Positions 44,155 through 53,824 of a stretch of DNA of 64,000 bases are shown piece after piece (positions within the stretch are counted from its first letter, which is position 1; each line of letters opens with the position of its first letter). Under the pieces are notes generated by a model that saw nothing but the letters and a program-made list of their open reading frames with translations, did no database searches and had not been told where the DNA came from. The stretch comes from CAYRES01 sp964423425. Its GTDB lineage: Bacteria; Actinomycetota; Thermoleophilia; RBG-16-64-13. The translations under genes and the position numbers were made by a program. The stretch spans positions 1-64,000 of the forward strand of contig CAYRES010000008.1 of NCBI GenBank assembly GCA_964423425.1, written 5' to 3'.

Positions 44155-45501
44155 CTAGGCCGGAGGGCCCTCTTGTTCGCCCGAGCCTTCCCCCGGGGCC
44201 TCCCCGGCCCCGGGGACCGGGTGCACCACGCAGTGAGTGATGCGCCGCTCGGCGATCTCTGTCACCTCCAAGGTCAGACCGTCGTACTCCACGGCATCCC
44301 CCACCCCGGCCGGGCGCTCGAGAAGTGCCAGTACCAACCCACCCACCGTATCCACCTCGGGATGCTCGAGGTCGCGTCCGAGCAGCTCGCCGAGTTCATC
44401 CAAACGCAGGGCCCCCTCCACGGCGAGACTGCCGTCCTCGTTCCACTGGTACTCCTCTTCCCGCACCGTTTCGTCTATCTCGCCCACGATCTCGTGGAAC
44501 ACGTCTTCGATGGTGATGATGCCCGCGGTGCCACCGAACTCGTCCATCACCACCGCCATCTGTGTGTGGTTCTCGCCCATGGCTTCAAGCACCGTATCCA
44601 GCTTGGCCGTCTCGGGCAGGAAGGGAACGGGGCGCAGATCCGCCGGGCCGAACGACCGGTCACGCAGCATGAGACGCATGATGTCCTTCACGTGGAGCAT
44701 GCCCACGATGTGGTCGAGGTTATCCTCGTAGACGGGATAGCGGGTGTGCGGCGTGGTGCGTACGATCTCCGCGAGTTCCTCGGCCGAGGCGTCCACGGGG
44801 ATACCCACCACCTCTACCCGGGGTACGATGCCTTCGCCTGCGGTGAGCTCCCCGAAGTCGAGCAGCTCCCTGACCACTCTGGCAGACTCCGGTCTGATAA
44901 GGCCCCTCTCGAGGGACTCATCCACGATGAACTGCAGCTCTTCGGGCGTGCAGAAGTGATCGTGGGTGATACCCCGCTTCACTCCGAGCAGGCGGAGCAC
45001 GCCCGTACCGATTCCATTCAAGAGGAGCACGAGAGGATAGAGCAGGCGGTAGAGCATCACCATGGGGGGAACGATGGTAAGCGCCGACCGCTGCGGATAG
45101 AGCAGGGCCAAGGACTTGGGGAGCATCTCGCCCAAGACGATGTGGAAGTAGGTGAGAAAGAGCACGGCGAGTACGCTGGCCAGCGTGTGAACGCCCACCC
45201 AACCTGCCAATCCGGCCGGCTCCAGCCATGAGGCGATGAGTGCGGCGAGTTCGTGCTCCCCGTACATGCCGAGCCCCAGGCTGGCCGCCGTGATACCGAG
45301 CTGGGCAGTGGCCACGTAGCGATCCTGCCGCCGCGGATTGTGTAGGATGCGGCTTACGATGCGGGCGGCCCAACGGCCCTCCCGGGCCATACTGTCGACT
45401 GAGGCCCGAGGCACCCCCACCAGTGCGAACTCCGCGGCTACGAACACCGCGTTCAGCAGGATGAGCATGGCGATGATCAGCAGGGGAAGGACGACAGTCA
45501 T
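44155..45501 (-). CDS. CNNM/CorC-type hemolysin-family protein, second
   Basis: The 448-residue protein has a DUF21 domain with three to four helices (about residues 1-190), two CBS domains (about 210-335: RYPVYEDNLDHIVGMLHVKDI; MAVVMDEFGGTAGIITIED, in parts), and a C-terminal CorC_HlyC domain. The family is linked to Mg2+ or other cation export. ATG at 45501 overlaps the stop of the upstream paralogue (ATGA), so the two are made together. The C-terminus has an acidic Gly/Glu-rich tail. Confidence 0.87.
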   Translation of the reverse strand: MTVVLPLLIIAMLILLNAVFVAAEFALVGVPRASVDSMAREGRWAARIVSRILHNPRRQDRYVATAQLGITAASLGLGMYGEHELAALIASWLEPAGLAGWVGVHTLASVLAVLFLTYFHIVLGEMLPKSLALLYPQRSALTIVPPMVMLYRLLYPLVLLLNGIGTGVLRLLGVKRGITHDHFCTPEELQFIVDESLERGLIRPESARVVRELLDFGELTAGEGIVPRVEVVGIPVDASAEELAEIVRTTPHTRYPVYEDNLDHIVGMLHVKDIMRLMLRDRSFGPADLRPVPFLPETAKLDTVLEAMGENHTQMAVVMDEFGGTAGIITIEDVFHEIVGEIDETVREEEYQWNEDGSLAVEGALRLDELGELLGRDLEHPEVDTVGGLVLALLERPAGVGDAVEYDGLTLEVTEIAERRITHCVVHPVPGAGEAPGEGSGEQEGPPA

Positions 45502-46814
45502 GCCTCTTCCTCCTCCACCGCCACCGGGCGGGCCCGCACCGAGCTCACCGCGTGCTTCACCACCTTCTCCACCTCGACCTCGACCCCGTCGATCTCGAGG
45601 AGTTCCCCTGCCGCAGGCAGGTGGCCCAGCCGTTCGGTCACGAAACCCCCCACGGTGACCGCTTTGCCCTTCCATTCCGCCCCCACCCAGGGAGCCGCCT
45701 CGTCCAAGGGTAACGCGCCGGGCAAGCGCACCCAGCCGTCGTCCAGGAGACGGGGGGAAAGACGCCCCGACTTGAACTCGTCGTTCAGGGTGCCGAACAC
45801 CGCCCCTAGCACATCTTCGAGGGTGACGAGGCCGGCGAACCCCCCGAACTCGTCGACCACCACGGCCATCTGGCTGTGATGCTCGCGCAACATGGTGATG
45901 AGCCGGTCGATACGTACCGTTTCCGTCACGGCTAGAACGGGTCGCAGGAGCTCCTCGAGCGTCACCTCGGCCGCCCGCCCCGCAATGTGCAGCACGGCCA
46001 CGTCGCGAGCATGGATCATGCCGATGATGTTGTCGGTGGTGTCACGATAGACGGGGAATCGCGTGAACGGGCTCCGGCTGACCGCCGCCACGATGTCCTC
46101 CAAGGGAAGGTCAGCGTCGAGCATCTCCACCTTGACCCGCGGAATCATGACGCTCTCCACCGGGCGCCCACCCAGCTTGAGCGCCTGGCGCAGACGCCGC
46201 TGCTCTACAGGTTCGAGCAGGCCGCCGTCGCAACTCTCGGCGACCAGAAGCTCGATCTCCTCGGGCGAATGGATGTGACGCGGCCGGTCCTCCTTGATGC
46301 GGACGGCCCGGAGCGCGAGGATGGCGCTGCCGTTCAGGATGGCGATGAACCAGGAGTAGAGCTTGAGTGAGATGCGCATGGGCCACGCGGTGAGAAGAAG
46401 CACCTTGGCCGGAAACTGCAGCGCAAGGGATTTGGGCACCAACTCGCCCAGGATGACCTGCAGGGTCACAAGTCCGATGAGCACGATGAGCGAGGCAGCG
46501 CCCCAGGCGGCAAGATCCTCCAGACCCCCCATGCGGGCGAGCACCGAGGCCAGGTCTCTCGCCACAGTTGCCTGTCCGAAGGCTCCGAGTACCAAGCTCG
46601 ACAGGGTGATGCCGATCTGGCACCCGGCGACGAAACGATCGAGCAGCCGCGAGTCCTGCACCACCGGGAGCATCCACACCGCAGAAGGACTGCCGGCCCC
46701 GGCCAGCTGCCGCACCATGGTACGCCTCACGCTCACCGCCGAGAACTCAGCGGCAACGTAGAGCGCGTTGGCTCCGATGAGGAGGGCTATCACCGCCCAG
46801 TGGAGTGGGTTCAC
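45498..46814 (-). CDS. CNNM/CorC-type hemolysin-family protein, first
   Basis: The 438-residue paralogue has the same DUF21, CBS pair and CorC_HlyC layout. MIPRVKVEMLDADLP, RFPVYRDTTDNIIGMIHARDV and VVDEFGGFAGLVTLEDVLGA mark the CBS region (in parts). Such tandem pairs often work together, perhaps as a heterodimer. The start is probably GTG 46814, which has no ribosome site; GTG 46793 is also possible. Confidence 0.87.
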   Translation of the reverse strand: MNPLHWAVIALLIGANALYVAAEFSAVSVRRTMVRQLAGAGSPSAVWMLPVVQDSRLLDRFVAGCQIGITLSSLVLGAFGQATVARDLASVLARMGGLEDLAAWGAASLIVLIGLVTLQVILGELVPKSLALQFPAKVLLLTAWPMRISLKLYSWFIAILNGSAILALRAVRIKEDRPRHIHSPEEIELLVAESCDGGLLEPVEQRRLRQALKLGGRPVESVMIPRVKVEMLDADLPLEDIVAAVSRSPFTRFPVYRDTTDNIIGMIHARDVAVLHIAGRAAEVTLEELLRPVLAVTETVRIDRLITMLREHHSQMAVVVDEFGGFAGLVTLEDVLGAVFGTLNDEFKSGRLSPRLLDDGWVRLPGALPLDEAAPWVGAEWKGKAVTVGGFVTERLGHLPAAGELLEIDGVEVEVEKVVKHAVSSVRARPVAVEEEEA

Positions 46815-47129
46815 GAAATGACAGCGCTACCTTGTCGTGCGCTCACGTGTGACCCCCCGACGCATCCGACCTCCTCACCGACCGCGCACATCACTGCAGC
46901 TCGTGCGAGTGGGGATGCGAATGAGCCCGACCGGGCTCGCTGCCGGTCTCTCAGCAGCCCGGCTCGCCCGGATGGCCGCAACAAGAACTGCGCGTGCGGA
47001 TCTTGATCCACGTGTTTCTCACCGTGAGATGAAGCTTGCGCGAGAGGGGCATGGGCTGCCGCCAGTTACTCAGTACGCTGCGAAGTGAAGGCATCGGTCT
47101 TCCCCGAGACTTCCTGACCCCGGCGCTCT
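46815..47129. other. Intergenic region, no gene supported
   Basis: This 315-base gap lies upstream of the CorC pair and downstream of the next gene on the same strand. Several frames stay open but none has a domain or a good ribosome site. One plus-strand frame ends in RNKNCACGS, which recalls the start of a SEC-C motif, but nothing follows it. I see no clear promoter pair. Confidence 0.45.
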
Positions 47130-47663
47130 CTAGCCGGGAGGCCGAAACAGGGTGATGGTGTACGCCTGCACGAGGCCATCGGGCCCGTTCACCGAAGAAT
47201 CGTACTCCACCACCACGTCTTTGTTGAGCAGGAACAACAGCTTGTCGACCAAGCAGTTCGCCTTCGACACATAGAACACATGGTCGCTCACGTCGTCGGA
47301 GACGTGAACGTTGAAGCCTCCCGCACTGCGCGTGATGGACTTGAGACGGCCCAACACAGCGACCTTCTCGGAGACAACCGGAGCCTGCTGCCCGTCATCT
47401 TCGAGCGGTTCGGGCACCTGGCCGAACTCCGTCTGCCAGAAGTCTTCAAAAGCCTTCTTGGCTGCCCACTCCACCCTCTCGGCGAACTTCTCCCGCAGCA
47501 GGTCGGCCTTCACCCTCTTGCGATAAGGAGATTCGCCTTCGTCCCGCCGGTACATATCGGAGAGAGCGATGAAATACGCCTCGGCGGAGAAGACGAGCTC
47601 GCGAGACTTGATCATCTCCCGCAGAATGTCGGGAGTGGCATTGATGATCTGATCGTTATGCAT
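47130..47663 (-). CDS. Hypothetical protein, 177 residues
   Basis: ATG at 47663 follows GGAG at usual spacing. The first 90 residues look helical and charged (DILREMIKSRELVFSAEAYFIALSDMYRRD). The C-terminal part is strand-rich with alternating hydrophobics (VFYVSKANCLVDKLLFLLNKDVVVEY). No signal peptide or membrane segment is seen. I do not recognise a family. It may be cytoplasmic and could be a nucleic-acid-related accessory protein, but that is a guess. Confidence 0.6.
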   Translation of the reverse strand: MHNDQIINATPDILREMIKSRELVFSAEAYFIALSDMYRRDEGESPYRKRVKADLLREKFAERVEWAAKKAFEDFWQTEFGQVPEPLEDDGQQAPVVSEKVAVLGRLKSITRSAGGFNVHVSDDVSDHVFYVSKANCLVDKLLFLLNKDVVVEYDSSVNGPDGLVQAYTITLFRPPG

Positions 47664-47869
47664 GGTATCTCCGGCCTCAGCTCACTTCTCGACGTTGATG
47701 CTGGTCACCATTGCTAATGTATCGTCAAAACCCGGCGCGAACAAGTAAGGAGCACCGGCCCCGTGGAGGGAACGTCGGCTTCCCCCCGGCGCCTCGACCC
47801 GCGCGCCTCTCTGCGATTCTCTTGGCCCCTCCTCACGCGCCTCGCAGGAGGCGCCGGCTCATGGAGGAG

Positions 47870-48706
47870 TCAGTCCTCCGCCTCCAGGCTCTCCGGCAGC
47901 CCGAACAGGTCGTCGAGCACGAAGTGGGGTGTGACCTCGGCGGCGGCAAGATCCTCCCTTGTGGCCACCCCCGTCAATACCAGAGCCGTCACCATACCCG
48001 CACCCAGTCCGAACGCGATGTCGGTTTCGATCCTGTCGCCCACGAACAGGGTCTCCCCGGAAGGTACGCCCGATGCTTCAGCCAAGACCTCAGCCATCGC
48101 CAGACCCGGCTTCCCCACCACCACCGGCTCGACAGAGGTGCATGCCGCCACCGCCGCCACCACCGAGCCTCCACCCGGGAGAACACCGTGTTCCGTGGGG
48201 ATGGTCACGTCGGCATTGGTGGCCACGAACAAAGCGCCGGAGAGCACGGCGTGCTGCGCCGCCGCCAAGCCCCAATAGGTGAACGACCTGTCAAGGCCCA
48301 CAGCCACCGCCCCCGGAACCGGTGTGGTTCTCGCTTCGTAGGCGTGGAGTTCCTCCAGGGTGCCAGGCACGTGCTCCGCGGGAAGGCCCGCCTCTCGCAA
48401 CTCCCTACCGAGGCCCTCCTCCCCCACGTACAGCACCGCTTCTCCGGCAGCCAGCCTGCCCGCAACGTAGCGGGCAGCGGCCCACGCGGAACCCACCACC
48501 TGACCGGTCTCGGCGGGCAGGCCCATATCACTCAGCTTGCGAGCCACCTCTGACCGGTGCATGGTCGAGTTGTTGGTGACGAAACGTACCTGTAGCCCCC
48601 GTCGATCAAGGTACTCGAGGGCTTCGCGTGCCCCGGGCACCGGCCGGCTGCCGCGATAGAGCACTCCATCCAGATCGAAGGCCACCAGTTTGATCCTGCC
48701 CGCCAT
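47870..48706 (-). CDS. HAD phosphatase, NagD/4-nitrophenylphosphatase type
   Basis: The 278-residue protein has HAD motif I AFDLDGVLYRGSRPVPGA, the class IIA cap, NNSTM as motif II (here FVTNNSTMHRSEVARKL), and motif IV in LFVGDRIETDIAFG. Relatives dephosphorylate 2-phosphoglycolate, ribonucleotides or other small metabolites. ATG at 48706 is preceded by GGAGGCGG; the long upstream frame is not protein-like. The DUF362 gene lies about 125 bases upstream on the same strand. Confidence 0.87.
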   Translation of the reverse strand: MAGRIKLVAFDLDGVLYRGSRPVPGAREALEYLDRRGLQVRFVTNNSTMHRSEVARKLSDMGLPAETGQVVGSAWAAARYVAGRLAAGEAVLYVGEEGLGRELREAGLPAEHVPGTLEELHAYEARTTPVPGAVAVGLDRSFTYWGLAAAQHAVLSGALFVATNADVTIPTEHGVLPGGGSVVAAVAACTSVEPVVVGKPGLAMAEVLAEASGVPSGETLFVGDRIETDIAFGLGAGMVTALVLTGVATREDLAAAEVTPHFVLDDLFGLPESLEAED

Positions 48707-48831
48707 ATCGAGGCCGCCTCCACGACCGCTTTCCCGTCTCCACCTGTGTGTGCCCCGCCGCACCGGCAGGCGCGGACATCGTTTCCCACCGTTCACTGTC
48801 TTGGTGGACTGGTTCCCATATGTGCGACTCC

Positions 48832-50037
48832 TCACACCAAGTGGAGAGCCCGGGCGATCCGGGCCACTCCCACGAACGCCAAGTCGATGGCGGCGGCAGG
48901 GCACAGTTCATGGCAGCAGAAGCACCGTATACACAGAGAGTCGTCCACACGCGCAAGATTGCCACGCACAGTGATGGCCCCCTTGGGGCAGGCCCGCTCG
49001 CAGGCCCGGCAGGCAATGCAGCGGCCTTCGCGTGGACGCGGCCGGGGGTTGAGGGCCCCCCGGGCCACAGGCAGCAGCACACCCGAGAGCCCGCGGAACA
49101 CGCCGAACCCCAAACGGTCCCCCTCCCGGGGCGAAGGGAGGGCAAGGCCGTCCCCGTCCAGGCCCTCGAAGTCTTCGCCCACGATCTCCACCGCCTGCGG
49201 ATCTGCCCCGGGGAGACCCCGCTTCGCGGCCTGCACGAGTACCGGCACCCGCTTGGCATCGATGCCCGCCAACCGGCAGGCTACAGCGTCGAGCGCCACC
49301 GGATCGGCCGAGGCCAGGAGGGCACCCACGAACCGGGGCCGCCCGGCGGTACCGGGGCCGTCGCCTTCGAGAGCACACACGGCATCCATGAGCGACACAC
49401 GGGGCCGTATGAACGACGCCACGTCGAGTAGCATATCCGCGAAGCGGGAAGGGTCGGCTAGTTTGGCATGGTAGCCGCCCTTGGACATACCCGCAATGAG
49501 GCCGAAGAGATTCTTCACCGCTCCGGTGTAGGTCATGAAGGTGTGAGTCTTGAGCTTGCATACCGAGACGAGCCCTTCCACCTCGAGTGCCGCCGTGAGT
49601 ACATCGAGGCGCTTCATGAGGCTGCCGGAGGGATGGGGGGTGCCGACACCCACGTTGTTGAGGCACACCTCGAGCTCAAGGCGCTGCACCACATCCCAGA
49701 TACCGGTGCGCTCATACACATGCCGGAGCGCGCGTGCTGAGTTCGCGAATGCGACTCCGGGGCTCTCCATGACTACCGGAGAGGCTCCCGCCTCGCGCAT
49801 GCGCACGGCCACCTGCTCCACCACGGCCGGATGTGTGGTGATGGCCTTCTCCGGCGGTACGGCCATGAGCAGGTTGGGCTTGAGCCCGATCCTCTCTCCC
49901 GCCGCCACGAACGACCCCATGCCGCCGAGCGGCCGCAGCACAGCCCCCACCGCCCGGCCCACCTCGTGAGGCGCATACGAGGAACAGCGGACCACCGACA
50001 CGGTGGAGCCACCGGATGAGGCGGCGCACGCGCTCAT
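48832..50037 (-). CDS. DUF362 protein with two [4Fe-4S] clusters
   Basis: The 401-residue protein has a DUF362 domain (KPNLLMAVPPEKAITTHPAVVE, KLKTHTFMTYTGAVKNLFG and GGYHAKLADPSRFADMLLD, in parts). A C-terminal 2[4Fe-4S] ferredoxin domain with CIACRACERACP and CIRCFCCHELCP follows. DUF362 proteins are common in anaerobes; their function is not established, but the ferredoxin part indicates electron transfer. The start at ATG 50037 has only a weak ribosome site. It faces an FNR-like gene across a 119-base divergent region. Confidence 0.85.
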   Translation of the reverse strand: MSACAASSGGSTVSVVRCSSYAPHEVGRAVGAVLRPLGGMGSFVAAGERIGLKPNLLMAVPPEKAITTHPAVVEQVAVRMREAGASPVVMESPGVAFANSARALRHVYERTGIWDVVQRLELEVCLNNVGVGTPHPSGSLMKRLDVLTAALEVEGLVSVCKLKTHTFMTYTGAVKNLFGLIAGMSKGGYHAKLADPSRFADMLLDVASFIRPRVSLMDAVCALEGDGPGTAGRPRFVGALLASADPVALDAVACRLAGIDAKRVPVLVQAAKRGLPGADPQAVEIVGEDFEGLDGDGLALPSPREGDRLGFGVFRGLSGVLLPVARGALNPRPRPREGRCIACRACERACPKGAITVRGNLARVDDSLCIRCFCCHELCPAAAIDLAFVGVARIARALHLV

Positions 50038-50156
50038 CGGCCGCCACCGCCGCCCTGGTCACGCGGCCGGCAAGGTTTGGCGGCCGGCCCACGCGGTAAC
50101 GTACCAGCATACGGTCCGCACCCTCTACTACCTCTGCACACAAGGAGCCTTTCTCT

Positions 50157-50864
50157 ATGGAGCGAGTGAAGTTCACCACGACGTTTCTCACCAGGATACA
50201 GGTGACCGAGACAGTGTCCAGTTTCCGCTTTGAGAAGCCCGAAGGATTCACCTACCTGGCCGGCCAGTGGTTCAAGATCACCGTGCCCTCCGCCCAGGGC
50301 CCCCTCAGCAAACCCTTCACCTACTCGAGTTCTCCCACCGAGCCCTATCTACAGCTGAGCACCCGCCTCAGCGGGTCGGAGTTCAAGAACGCGCTGGCGG
50401 CTCTCCAGCCCGGCAACGAAGTGGAGATGCAGGGGGTGTACGGCAACTTCACGCTGAAGGACGATCTGAAACGGCTCGTCTTCCTGGCGGGCGGCATTGG
50501 TGTCACCCCCATAAGGAGCATCCTGCGCTATCTGTCCGACACGGGCGGAACCCTACCGATCACGGTCTTCTACGGCAACATGACGGTCGATGACATCCCC
50601 TTCAAGGGGGACTTCGACGAGTTCGAAACCGCCCTGCCCTCGCTGAAGGTGGTGCACGTGATCTTTGATCCGCCTGCCGACTGGGAGGGCCACCAAGGTT
50701 ACATCACCGCCGACGTGGTGAAGGCAGAACTCGAGGATCCCACCGCCTGGACGTACTATGTGAGCGGCCCGCCGCCCATGATCGAGGCCATGAAGAAGGT
50801 CACCGACACGCTCGGGCTTCCGGAGCAATGCCTCGTCGTGGAGAGCTTCGGCGGCTCCAAGTAG
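50157..50864 (+). CDS. FNR-like NAD(P)H:flavin oxidoreductase
   Basis: The 235-residue protein has the ferredoxin-reductase fold. The FAD site is in FTYSSSPTEPYLQLSTR, the pyridine nucleotide site in VFLAGGIGVTPIRSILR, and YVSGPPPMIEAM near the end. There is no fused iron-sulfur domain, so it needs an external partner. ATG at 50157 has AAGGAG nine bases upstream. Its divergent neighbour is a ferredoxin-containing DUF362 protein, which could be the partner; that is an inference. Confidence 0.87.
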   Translation: MERVKFTTTFLTRIQVTETVSSFRFEKPEGFTYLAGQWFKITVPSAQGPLSKPFTYSSSPTEPYLQLSTRLSGSEFKNALAALQPGNEVEMQGVYGNFTLKDDLKRLVFLAGGIGVTPIRSILRYLSDTGGTLPITVFYGNMTVDDIPFKGDFDEFETALPSLKVVHVIFDPPADWEGHQGYITADVVKAELEDPTAWTYYVSGPPPMIEAMKKVTDTLGLPEQCLVVESFGGSK

Positions 50865-50910
50865 GAGAAGGGCGCATCCAGGAAGCCGAAGGCGGGCCTG
50901 AGTGGTGTGG

Positions 50911-50936
50911 GCGGCCGGGGGGTCACCCCCGGCCGC
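50911..50936. terminator. Bidirectional terminator hairpin
   Basis: GCGGCCGGGGG (50911-50921) pairs with CCCCCGGCCGC (50926-50936) around a four-base loop, between the FNR-like gene (ends 50864) and aconitase (ends 51030). Confidence 0.7.
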
Positions 50937-51029
50937 ACCCCGAGGAGCCGCTCAAGAGAAAGATCCGCCCCCGCCCAGTCGCGGCAGGCACAGCGGAGCC
51001 CCCGGCCCCGTTGCCGGAGCGCTCGCACC

Positions 51030-53735
51030 TCAGGGCATCTGCTCCAGTATCTGCCTCAGCACCCGGGGCAGGATGCCCCCGTGCCGGTAGTACTCCACCT
51101 CCGCCTCCGAATCGAGCCTGGCCGTCACCTCGAAGCGGCACACACCGTGCGGCCCGGTTGCCTCCACCTGCAGGGCTGCGTGCGGAACGAGGCCTTGAGC
51201 GATGCCGCGCACGCTGATCTCCTCCTCACCGGTGAGCCCCAGGGTGGCTGCATCTTCGCCCGGGGCGAACTCGAGCGGCAGAATGCCCATACCCACCAGG
51301 TTGCTCCGGTGGATACGCTCGAAACTCCGCGCGATCACCGCTCGCACGCCGAGGAGCGCCGGGCCCTTGGCCGCATAGTCGCGCGAGCTACCGGTACCGT
51401 ACTCCCTGCCGGCGATGACCACCAGGGGCATACCCGCCTCCCTGTAGGCCATGGCGGCATCGAAGATGGGGAGAATGCGCCCAGAAGGACACAGCACGGT
51501 ATAGCCGCCCTCGCGCCCCTCGAGCATGAGGTTGCGGATGCGGACGTTCGCAAACGTGCCTCGCATCATCACCTCGTGGTTACCACGGCGGGCGCCGAAC
51601 GTATTGAAGCCGGCCGGCTCCACCCCTCTCTCGCTCAAGTAGCGGCCCGCCGGGCCGTCCACGGGAATGGAGCCCGCCGGCGAGATGTGGTCGGTGGTGA
51701 TGGAGTCTCCAAAGACGGCAAGAACACGAGCGCCTACCAGATCTTGGGCTGGAGCTGGTGTGGGTGCCACCTTCTTCAGGAAAGGCGGTTCCCGCACGTA
51801 GGTGGAGTCGAGTTCGAAGTTGAAGAGTGCGCCCCCGGGTACGGGCAGGCTCTCCCAACTCGGGTCGCCCTCAAGGACCTCCGCGTAGGCCCCCTCGTAG
51901 AGGCCCTTACTCGAAGAGGCGGCGACCAGGGAGGCTACCTCTGCATCCTCGGGCCACACATCTCTCAGGAAGACATCCTCCCCCCGGTCGTTCCTGCCCA
52001 GAGGTTCACGAGTGAGATCGGTCTCGACCGTTCCGGCCAAGGCGAAGCCCACCACCAACCCCGGTGAGGCCAAGTAGTTGGCCCGCACGAGCGGATGGAC
52101 CCGGCCTTCGAAGTTGCGATTGGCGCTGACCACCGCGGCCACCGCCAGTTGGTGGCGCTGTATGGCTTCGCTCATGACCGGGTCGAGCGGGCCGCTGTTG
52201 CCGATGCAGGTGGAGCAACCATAGCCCACAACGTGGAACCCAAGGGTCTCGAGCGGAGCGAGAAGCCCCGCCTGCCGGAGATACTCCGTCACCACTCGCG
52301 AACCCGGAGCGATGCTCGTCTTGACCCAAGGCTTCACATTCAACCCGGCGCGCACCGCGTTCCGCGCCACCAGCGCCGCCGTGATCATGGCTGCAGGGTT
52401 GGAGGTGTTGGTGCAGCTGGTGATGGCGGCGATCACCACCGTTCCGTCGCACAGCTTGAGGCTGCCCGAGGAGAGGCACACCTCGGTCTCACGTGCGGCC
52501 TGGCCGCTGCGCCCAGCCGCAGCGGCCAGCGCGGGCAAGCTCTCTGCGAAGCTCTCGCCCACTCGAGGGAGTGGCACCCTATCCTGAGGCCGCCGCGGAC
52601 CGGCCAGGCTCGGCTCGACTTCGGCCAGGTCGAGTTCCACCACCTGCGAGAACTCCGGGTCGGCTGCGCCCGCCTCCCGGAACATGCCCTGTAGCCGACT
52701 GTAACCCTCCACTCTTGCAATGAGTTGTGCACTGCGGTCTGTCTGCAATAGATACTCCAGAGTGGCATGGTCGACGGGGAAGAACCCCGTGGTGGCCCCG
52801 TACTCGGGAGCCATGTTGGCCACGGTGGCCCGGTCGGGAAGCGATAGTGCGTCCACCCCCTCGCCGAAATACTCGACAAAGCGTCCCACCACCCCCACCG
52901 AGCGGAGGAGTTCGGTGAGGGTGAGTACGAGATCGGTGGCCGTCACACGGGGGCGCAGCCGCCCCGTGAGCCGCACGCCGACCACCGCGGGCGGCAGCAT
53001 GAAGTAGGGATGCCCCAGCATCACCGCTTCCGCTTCAATGCCTCCCACGCCCCACCCCAGCACTCCGAGCCCGTTGATCATGGTGGTGTGGGAGTCGGTG
53101 CCGACCACGGTGCCGGGGAAGGCCACGAACTCACCGCCCCGCTGCTCAAGATTGACCACCGACGACAGGAATTCCAGGTTCACCTGGTGACAGATACCGG
53201 CGCCGGGAGGGAACACCGTCAGCCGCTCGAACTGATCCTGGCTCCAGCGTAGAAGCTCATACCGTTCGCGGTTCCGCTCGATCTCGAGCTGCATGTTGCG
53301 CACGAGTGCATCGGACGAACCATGGTAGTCCACCTGCACCGAGTGGTCGACCACCAGGTCAACCGGCACCGCCGGATCGACAAGGGCGGGGTCGCCCCCC
53401 TCGCGCGCCACGGCGGAACGCAGAGCGGCCAGATCGACCACACAGGGCACGCCGGTGAAGTCCTGCAGAAGCACACGCGTGGGCCGGAAGGGGATCTCGC
53501 GCCGGAACACACCCGAGGAGCTCCACTTCGCCACCTCCACGACGTCATCCTCGCTGACCACCCCGTCGCCCGCGTTGCGAAGCACGTTCTCGAGAAGCAC
53601 GCGGATGCTGTAGGGCAGGCGGGCGCACTCGGTGAGCCCGGCCCGCTCCAAGGCGTCGAGCCTGGCCACCTTGGCCTCGACCCCGCCCAGCACCTCTACA
53701 CTGAACGCCCCGAAGGGATCAGATGCTTTCGCCAT
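51030..53735 (-). CDS. acnA: Aconitate hydratase A
   Basis: The 901-residue aconitase has its [4Fe-4S] cysteines in AAITSCTNTSNP and GYGCSTCIGNSG. The usual ALGLT swivel domain includes the REYGTGSSRDYAAKGPALLG region (in part) at the C-terminus. It is of the AcnA/IRP1 type. ATG at 53735 has GGCGGGAGAGGG upstream; the 28-codon upstream frame is not conserved-looking. It isomerises citrate to isocitrate. It lies 89 bases downstream of leuA on the same strand and may be read from the leuA promoter as well. Confidence 0.95.
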   Translation of the reverse strand: MAKASDPFGAFSVEVLGGVEAKVARLDALERAGLTECARLPYSIRVLLENVLRNAGDGVVSEDDVVEVAKWSSSGVFRREIPFRPTRVLLQDFTGVPCVVDLAALRSAVAREGGDPALVDPAVPVDLVVDHSVQVDYHGSSDALVRNMQLEIERNRERYELLRWSQDQFERLTVFPPGAGICHQVNLEFLSSVVNLEQRGGEFVAFPGTVVGTDSHTTMINGLGVLGWGVGGIEAEAVMLGHPYFMLPPAVVGVRLTGRLRPRVTATDLVLTLTELLRSVGVVGRFVEYFGEGVDALSLPDRATVANMAPEYGATTGFFPVDHATLEYLLQTDRSAQLIARVEGYSRLQGMFREAGAADPEFSQVVELDLAEVEPSLAGPRRPQDRVPLPRVGESFAESLPALAAAAGRSGQAARETEVCLSSGSLKLCDGTVVIAAITSCTNTSNPAAMITAALVARNAVRAGLNVKPWVKTSIAPGSRVVTEYLRQAGLLAPLETLGFHVVGYGCSTCIGNSGPLDPVMSEAIQRHQLAVAAVVSANRNFEGRVHPLVRANYLASPGLVVGFALAGTVETDLTREPLGRNDRGEDVFLRDVWPEDAEVASLVAASSSKGLYEGAYAEVLEGDPSWESLPVPGGALFNFELDSTYVREPPFLKKVAPTPAPAQDLVGARVLAVFGDSITTDHISPAGSIPVDGPAGRYLSERGVEPAGFNTFGARRGNHEVMMRGTFANVRIRNLMLEGREGGYTVLCPSGRILPIFDAAMAYREAGMPLVVIAGREYGTGSSRDYAAKGPALLGVRAVIARSFERIHRSNLVGMGILPLEFAPGEDAATLGLTGEEEISVRGIAQGLVPHAALQVEATGPHGVCRFEVTARLDSEAEVEYYRHGGILPRVLRQILEQMP

Positions 53736-53824
53736 TCCCTCTCCCGCCTGCCGCGACGGGTTCCGGCCCCGGAGCCCGTCTCCTGATTGCCCGTCGTCCA
53801 CCGGGACTCTGTCGTCCACCGGGC

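Noticed and set aside
46800..47006. Possible SEC-C motif (RNKNCACGS)
   Set aside because: Only the first half of the motif is present, with a stop directly after; no other support.
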